A stretch of 11,766 nucleotides of DNA from Betaproteobacteria bacterium (lineage in GTDB: Bacteria; Pseudomonadota; Gammaproteobacteria; Burkholderiales; Burkholderiaceae_E), in assembly GCA_016868095.1 (NCBI GenBank), contig VGHV01000042.1:1-11766 (forward strand). Reading direction: 5' to 3'. A model generated the notes under the pieces. That model searched no databases, was not told the origin of the DNA, and saw nothing but the letters and a program-made list of their open reading frames with translations. Of the stretch, positions 7,736-11,766 are shown piece by piece (position 1 is the stretch's first letter; every line of letters begins with the position of its first letter). The position numbers were made by a program, and so were the translations under genes.

Positions 7736-8277
7736 GTGCTGGTCACAGCCCCCAAGCGTCTGCAAACGCTGCGCAAGCTGAAACCTATCGTCTTAGCGAT
7801 GCTGCGAAGAAGCGGATCGATAAAGAACTTGGCAAATATCCTGCTGATCAGCGCCAATCGGCGGTGATGGCTTCGCTTGCCATCTGTCAGGATGAGCACG
7901 GCTGGGTGAGCCCTTGTGTGATCGAGGAAGTTGCAAGTTATATCGGTATGGCGCCTATCGCGGTTCAAGAAGTGGCAACGTTCTACAATATGTATGATAC
8001 GGCGCCCGTCGGTCGCTTCAAGCTTGGTGTTTGCACCAATCTGCCATGCCAGCTTCGCGATGGTAAGAAAGCCGCTGAGTTTTTGAAAATGCGTCTTGGA
8101 ATCGACTTCAATGAAACCACCCCCGATGGTGTTTTCACCCTCAAAGAGCTGGAATGTCTCGGTGCTTGCGGTGATGCACCGGTGATGCTGGTCAACAACA
8201 AGCGTATGTGCAGCTTCATGGACGCACAAAAGCTTGATGCGCTACTGGCTGAGTTGCGAGCCGCTGCTAAGGAGTAA
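7732..8277 (+). CDS. nuoE: NADH-quinone oxidoreductase subunit E (24 kDa)
   Basis: NuoE carries the [2Fe-2S] cluster N1a in the NADH-dehydrogenase module. The 181-residue protein has a helical N-terminal part and a thioredoxin-like C-terminal domain. The four ligands are Cys101 and Cys106 (VCTNLPCQL) and Cys142 and Cys146 (CLGACGDAP). [16 protein letters not shown] is a typical family stretch. The ATG at 7732 overlaps the nuoD stop by 4 nt (ATGA) and has GGAGAG at 7718-7723, indicating coupled translation. The first 18 residues are Ala/Ser-rich and poorly conserved. Confidence 0.98.
   Translation: MSAGHSPQASANAAQAETYRLSDAAKKRIDKELGKYPADQRQSAVMASLAICQDEHGWVSPCVIEEVASYIGMAPIAVQEVATFYNMYDTAPVGRFKLGVCTNLPCQLRDGKKAAEFLKMRLGIDFNETTPDGVFTLKELECLGACGDAPVMLVNNKRMCSFMDAQKLDALLAELRAAAKE
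8269..8274 (+). promoter_or_regulatory. Ribosome binding site fixing the nuoF start
   Basis: AAGGAG, within the last codons of nuoE, lies 7 nt before the ATG at 8282. The open frame runs back to an ATG at 8234, but that would add 16 residues overlapping nuoE and has no comparable site, so 8282 is preferred. Confidence 0.85.
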
Positions 8278-8281
8278 TGCA

Positions 8282-9628
8282 ATGGGAGCCAATGACACAG
8301 CAGCTGTAATCCCGGTGGCCTCGCCCCAGGAGAGTTGTTTTCACGGCAGACATATCAATCCGTTTATTTTCGCGGGTTTGAATTCTGCAGACGGATGGCA
8401 ACTCAAAGACTATGAAGCGAGGCAGGGCTATCAGGCTTTGCGCAAAATTTTGCTCGAGGGCATGACGCCCGAGCAGGTGATCGCCGAATTGAAGACGGGT
8501 GTGTTGCGTGGTCGAGGCGGGGCAGGCTTCCCGACCGGTCTTAAGTGGAGTTTCATGCCGCGACAATTCCCCGGACAGAAGTATCTGGTTTGTAATTCAG
8601 ACGAGGGAGAGCCAGGTACCTTTAAAGATCGCGACATACTTCGATATAACCCTCATATCGTTATTGAAGGCATGATCATCGGTGCCTACGCAATGGGCAT
8701 TACGGTTGGCTACAACTATATCCACGGTGAAATCTTTGAGGTATATGAGCGTTTTGAAGAGGCGCTCGAAGAGGCACGTGCTGCGGGTTATCTCGGTGAT
8801 CGAATCCTTGGGACTGACTTCTCGTTCCAATTACACGCGCATCATGGTTATGGTGCTTATATCTGTGGCGAGGAAACCGGACTTTTAGAGTCGCTCGAAG
8901 GCAAAAAGGGCCAGCCAAGATTCAAGCCGCCATTTCCAGCAAGTTTCGGTCTTTACGGCAAACCCACCACAATTAATAACACCGAAACCTTTGCTGCTGT
9001 CCCTTGGATCATACGAAACGGTGGTCAGGCCTTTTTGGAGGCTGGTAAGCCCAACAACGGCGGCACCAAAATTTTCTCGGTCAGCGGTGATGTGAACCGG
9101 CCGGGCAATTTTGAGGTTCCCCTGGGCACGCCGTTTGCCAAGTTACTTGAACTTGCCGGTGGTGTACGCGATGGTCGTAAGCTCAAGGCTGTCATTCCTG
9201 GCGGATCGTCGATGCCGGTGTTGCCTGCTGACATCATGATGGCGACCGATATGGATTATGACTCGATCGCAAAAGCTGGCTCGATGCTTGGATCGGGTGC
9301 GGTCATTGTGATGGACGACACCCGTTGTATGGTTAAGAGCCTGCTCAGGCTTTCTTATTTTTATTACGAAGAGTCATGTGGCCAGTGCACGCCATGCCGT
9401 GAGGGCACGGGTTGGCTTTATCGGATGGTGAATCGCATCGAGCACGGTCAGGGTCGTCAGGAAGATTTGGATATGCTGAATTCGGTGGCCGACAACATTC
9501 AAGGGCGCACGATATGCGCACTTGGTGATGCTGCTGCAATGCCAGTGCGGGCTTTTTTGAAGCACTACATGCATGAGTTCGAGTATCACATTCAACACAA
9601 GACCTGTATGGTGCCGGCCTATGTTTGA
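8282..9628 (+). CDS. nuoF: NADH-quinone oxidoreductase subunit F (51 kDa)
   Basis: NuoF binds NADH and FMN and holds cluster N3, so it is the electron entry point of complex I. From the ATG at 8282 it is 448 residues. [16 protein letters not shown] (76-91) and [14 protein letters not shown] (104-117) form the FMN/NADH site, and [20 protein letters not shown] (191-210) continues the binding region. The N3 [4Fe-4S] ligands are Cys366, Cys369 and Cys372 (SCGQCTPC) plus Cys412 ([12 protein letters not shown]). About 20 residues precede the conserved [13 protein letters not shown] region; they are not obviously conserved. The start lies 4 nt past the nuoE stop, and nuoG follows after 56 nt. Confidence 0.98.
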   Translation: MGANDTAAVIPVASPQESCFHGRHINPFIFAGLNSADGWQLKDYEARQGYQALRKILLEGMTPEQVIAELKTGVLRGRGGAGFPTGLKWSFMPRQFPGQKYLVCNSDEGEPGTFKDRDILRYNPHIVIEGMIIGAYAMGITVGYNYIHGEIFEVYERFEEALEEARAAGYLGDRILGTDFSFQLHAHHGYGAYICGEETGLLESLEGKKGQPRFKPPFPASFGLYGKPTTINNTETFAAVPWIIRNGGQAFLEAGKPNNGGTKIFSVSGDVNRPGNFEVPLGTPFAKLLELAGGVRDGRKLKAVIPGGSSMPVLPADIMMATDMDYDSIAKAGSMLGSGAVIVMDDTRCMVKSLLRLSYFYYEESCGQCTPCREGTGWLYRMVNRIEHGQGRQEDLDMLNSVADNIQGRTICALGDAAAMPVRAFLKHYMHEFEYHIQHKTCMVPAYV

Positions 9629-9684
9629 TTGGATGCGATTGATTCAGGGCAGCAAGGGCAGAGGACTGACAAGGGAAGGCTGCG

Positions 9685-11766
9685 ATGGTTGAAGTAGAAA
9701 TTGATGGTCAGAAAGTCGAGGTTGCGCCTGGAAGCATGGTCTTGCAGGCGGCAACAAAGCTCGGGATTTACATTCCTCATTTCTGCTATCACAAGAAGCT
9801 TTCGATTGCGGCCAATTGCCGCATGTGTCTTGTCGATGTTGAAAAAGCACCCAAGGCCTTGCCGGCTTGCGCGACGCCTGTTGCGCCAGGCATGAAGATC
9901 GCAACTGCAAGCGAGAAGGCCAAAAAGGCTCAGCAAGCGGTGATGGAGTTTTTGTTGATCAACCACCCGCTTGACTGTCCAATTTGTGACCAAGGCGGTG
10001 AATGCCAATTGCAGGATCTTGCAGTGGGCTACGGTGGTTCGGGCTCGCGTTATCGTGAAGAAAAGCGAGTCGTCTTTCATAAAAGCATGGGACCTCTGAT
10101 CTCTGCTGAAGAAATGAGCCGTTGCATTCATTGCACCCGCTGTGTGCGCTTTGGCCAAGAAGTTGCCGGCGTCATGGAATTGGGCATGAACCATCGAGGC
10201 CAGCACTCTGAGATTACGAGTTTCCTGGGCCGATCAGTCGACTCCGAACTCTCGGGCAATATGATTGATCTTTGCCCGGTTGGTGCTCTTACTTCCAAGC
10301 CATTTCGCTACGGTGCGCGGACCTGGGAGCTTTCACGCCGCCGCTCCATCGCGATGCACGACGCCTTAGGCTCGAACGTGGTGGTGCAAATCAAGCACGA
10401 TAAGGTCATGCGCGTCGTTCCCCTGGAAAACGAAGCGATCAATGAATGCTGGTTATCAGACCGCGATCGCTTCTCCTACGAAGGGCTCAACAGCGCAGAC
10501 CGTTTGAGCGCTCCGATGATCAAGCGGGATGGGCAGTGGCATGAAGTCGATTGGGCCACCGCACTTGGTTATGCCGCGCATGCACTTGAAGGTGTCAAAA
10601 CCCAGCATGGTGTAAAGAGCATCGGTATGCTCGTGTCGCCGAATGTTTCGATGGAAGAGCAGTTTATGTTGTCGGCGATTGCTCAGGGATTGGGCGGAGC
10701 ATCGATTGACAGCCGCCTTCGCCAGATCGACTTTGCTGCTGATGCCGGTCTTAGTGGTGCACCATGGCTTGGTATGGCGATCGAGGAGGTAAACCATTTG
10801 CAGCGTTTACTGCTTATCGGTAGCTTCCTTCGCAAAGACCATCCTTTGCTGGCTGCAAGAGTGCGTGCTGCGACTAAACAGGGACTTGCTTTATCAAGTA
10901 TTCACGCCGTCGATGATGACTTGCTAATGCCTGTTGCGAATAAGGCTTTGCTCGCCCCCTCGCAGTGGCCACGGATGCTGGCACTGATCTTAAAGCAGTT
11001 GCGAAGCCAGCTTGCACTTGAGGCAAAGCCAATGCCTGCGGTCGCGCCCGACATGAAAGACTGGGTTGACCGTCTTGCTGCCTCGGCGTCCTCAGAACAC
11101 ATGCAACTTGCCAAGTCAATGGCTCATTCCTTGCAGTCAGGCGATCGAAAAGCTGTCTGGATTGGATCAGCAGCGAAAGACCATCCCCAATACAGCCGCA
11201 TCCATGCGCTTGCTCAGGCGATTGCCGAGCATTGTGAGGCGCGTCTGGGAGTCTTGGTGGATGGTGCCAATGCGGTGGGTGCATGGCAGCTTGGCCTTCA
11301 GTCGGTGGCAAGCAAGCAATCCAATTCGCAGCAAATGATTGCCCAGGCAACCAAAGCCTTCGTGTTGTATCAGGTCGAACCAGAGTTTGATCATGCCGCC
11401 GCAAATGCAAGTTTGGATGCTATGTCAGCGGCCGATACGGTGATTGCGCTTTCTGCTTATCGCAGCGAAGCGATGATGCAATATGCTGACTGTCTTTTGC
11501 CTTTGGCTAGCTTCACTGAGTCATCGGGCACCGTGGTCAATATGGAAGGGCGGCGCCAGTCCTACAGTGCGGTCGTTAAGCTCTATGCACAGGCAAGGCC
11601 TGGATGGAAAGTACTGCGTGTTCTTGCAGACTTGTTGCAAATACCATCCTTAGCCTTTGAAACCATTGAGGATTTGCGCCAAAGTGCTTTCGCGAAAGCA
11701 GACGCGTGTGCTCTCAGCAACCAGCTTCAGCATGTGAGCGGCCTATTCGATGAGGACATACCAAGC
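9685..11766 (+). CDS. nuoG: NADH-quinone oxidoreductase subunit G, 3' end outside the window
   Basis: The reading frame is open from the ATG at 9685 to the last base, 694 codons without a stop; I expect roughly 70-100 more residues beyond the edge. AAGGGAAGG (9671-9679) is the ribosome site. NuoG is the large Fe-S subunit that relays electrons from NuoF. Ligands visible: N1b [2Fe-2S] Cys34, Cys45, Cys48 and Cys62; N5 His94, Cys98, Cys101 and Cys107; N4 Cys147, Cys150, Cys153 and Cys197 (LCPVGAL). A molybdopterin-oxidoreductase-like domain follows from about residue 215. The extra N7 cysteine set found in Escherichia coli and Thermus is absent, as in mitochondrial and many alpha- and betaproteobacterial enzymes. 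The C-terminal half is less conserved and is called by continuity of the frame. Confidence 0.97.
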   Translation, partial: MVEVEIDGQKVEVAPGSMVLQAATKLGIYIPHFCYHKKLSIAANCRMCLVDVEKAPKALPACATPVAPGMKIATASEKAKKAQQAVMEFLLINHPLDCPICDQGGECQLQDLAVGYGGSGSRYREEKRVVFHKSMGPLISAEEMSRCIHCTRCVRFGQEVAGVMELGMNHRGQHSEITSFLGRSVDSELSGNMIDLCPVGALTSKPFRYGARTWELSRRRSIAMHDALGSNVVVQIKHDKVMRVVPLENEAINECWLSDRDRFSYEGLNSADRLSAPMIKRDGQWHEVDWATALGYAAHALEGVKTQHGVKSIGMLVSPNVSMEEQFMLSAIAQGLGGASIDSRLRQIDFAADAGLSGAPWLGMAIEEVNHLQRLLLIGSFLRKDHPLLAARVRAATKQGLALSSIHAVDDDLLMPVANKALLAPSQWPRMLALILKQLRSQLALEAKPMPAVAPDMKDWVDRLAASASSEHMQLAKSMAHSLQSGDRKAVWIGSAAKDHPQYSRIHALAQAIAEHCEARLGVLVDGANAVGAWQLGLQSVASKQSNSQQMIAQATKAFVLYQVEPEFDHAAANASLDAMSAADTVIALSAYRSEAMMQYADCLLPLASFTESSGTVVNMEGRRQSYSAVVKLYAQARPGWKVLRVLADLLQIPSLAFETIEDLRQSAFAKADACALSNQLQHVSGLFDEDIPS

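Noticed and set aside
9621..9692. Small reading frame in the nuoF-nuoG gap (ATG 9621 or 9633 to TGA 9690-9692)
   Set aside because: At most 23 codons, overlapping both neighbours, with no ribosome site of its own; chance frame.
9619..10206. Minus-strand open frame of 195 codons opposite nuoG
   Set aside because: It is antisense to the Fe-S domains of NuoG, whose cysteine spacing is fully explained by the + strand; the antisense product is not recognisable.
9685..11766. Formate dehydrogenase or other molybdenum oxidoreductase as the identity of the last gene
   Set aside because: The N-terminal N1b/N5/N4 ligand set and its place after nuoF identify NuoG; the molybdopterin-like domain is normal for that subunit.

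Overview
The window is a stretch of ordinary bacterial core chromosome. Every gene I can support lies on the + strand and they are tightly packed. Gene order and protein features point to a betaproteobacterium, most likely order Burkholderiales. The evidence is an ilvB-ilvH-ilvC-psd-pssA block, a tpiA-secG-tRNA-Leu-nuo block, separate nuoC and nuoD genes (fused in enterobacteria), a short phosphatidylserine decarboxylase, a 338-residue class I ketol-acid reductoisomerase, and a NuoG without the extra N7 cysteine set. Base composition looks moderate (a little over half GC by eye), below the high GC of Burkholderia or Bordetella. I cannot name a genus.

Layout: (1) 1-1702, branched-chain amino acid synthesis: the last 46 codons of the acetolactate synthase large subunit, its regulatory subunit ilvH, and ilvC. 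(2) 1772-3266, phosphatidylethanolamine synthesis: psd and pssA, overlapping by 8 nt. (3) 3279-4196, tpiA, encoding triosephosphate isomerase with an extra segment of about 39 residues. (4) 4267-4779, secG with an unusually long Pro/Ser repeat tail. (5) 4794-4878, tRNA-Leu(GAG), 14 nt behind secG. (6) 4931 to the right edge, the start of the respiratory complex I operon: nuoA, nuoB, nuoC, nuoD, nuoE, nuoF and a nuoG cut off by the window end.

How they work together: IlvB/IlvH and IlvC carry out the first two steps of valine/isoleucine synthesis. PssA makes phosphatidylserine and Psd decarboxylates it to phosphatidylethanolamine. NuoE, F and G form the NADH-oxidising module, NuoB, C and D the quinone-reducing connecting module, and NuoA the first membrane subunit. 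The Fe-S ligand sets are complete: N1a in NuoE, N3 in NuoF, N1b/N5/N4 in NuoG and N2 in NuoB.

There is no gene-free stretch over 300 bases, and I see no mobile element, CRISPR array or convincing Rho-independent terminator. I found no evidence of an undescribed biological system. The items worth a second look are the TpiA insertion, the direct junction pssA-tpiA where I recall leuA-rpsO-pnp in relatives, the SecG repeat tail, a 22-bp periodic repeat before secG, and small inverted repeats between ilvC and psd, between nuoA and nuoB, and downstream of the tRNA.
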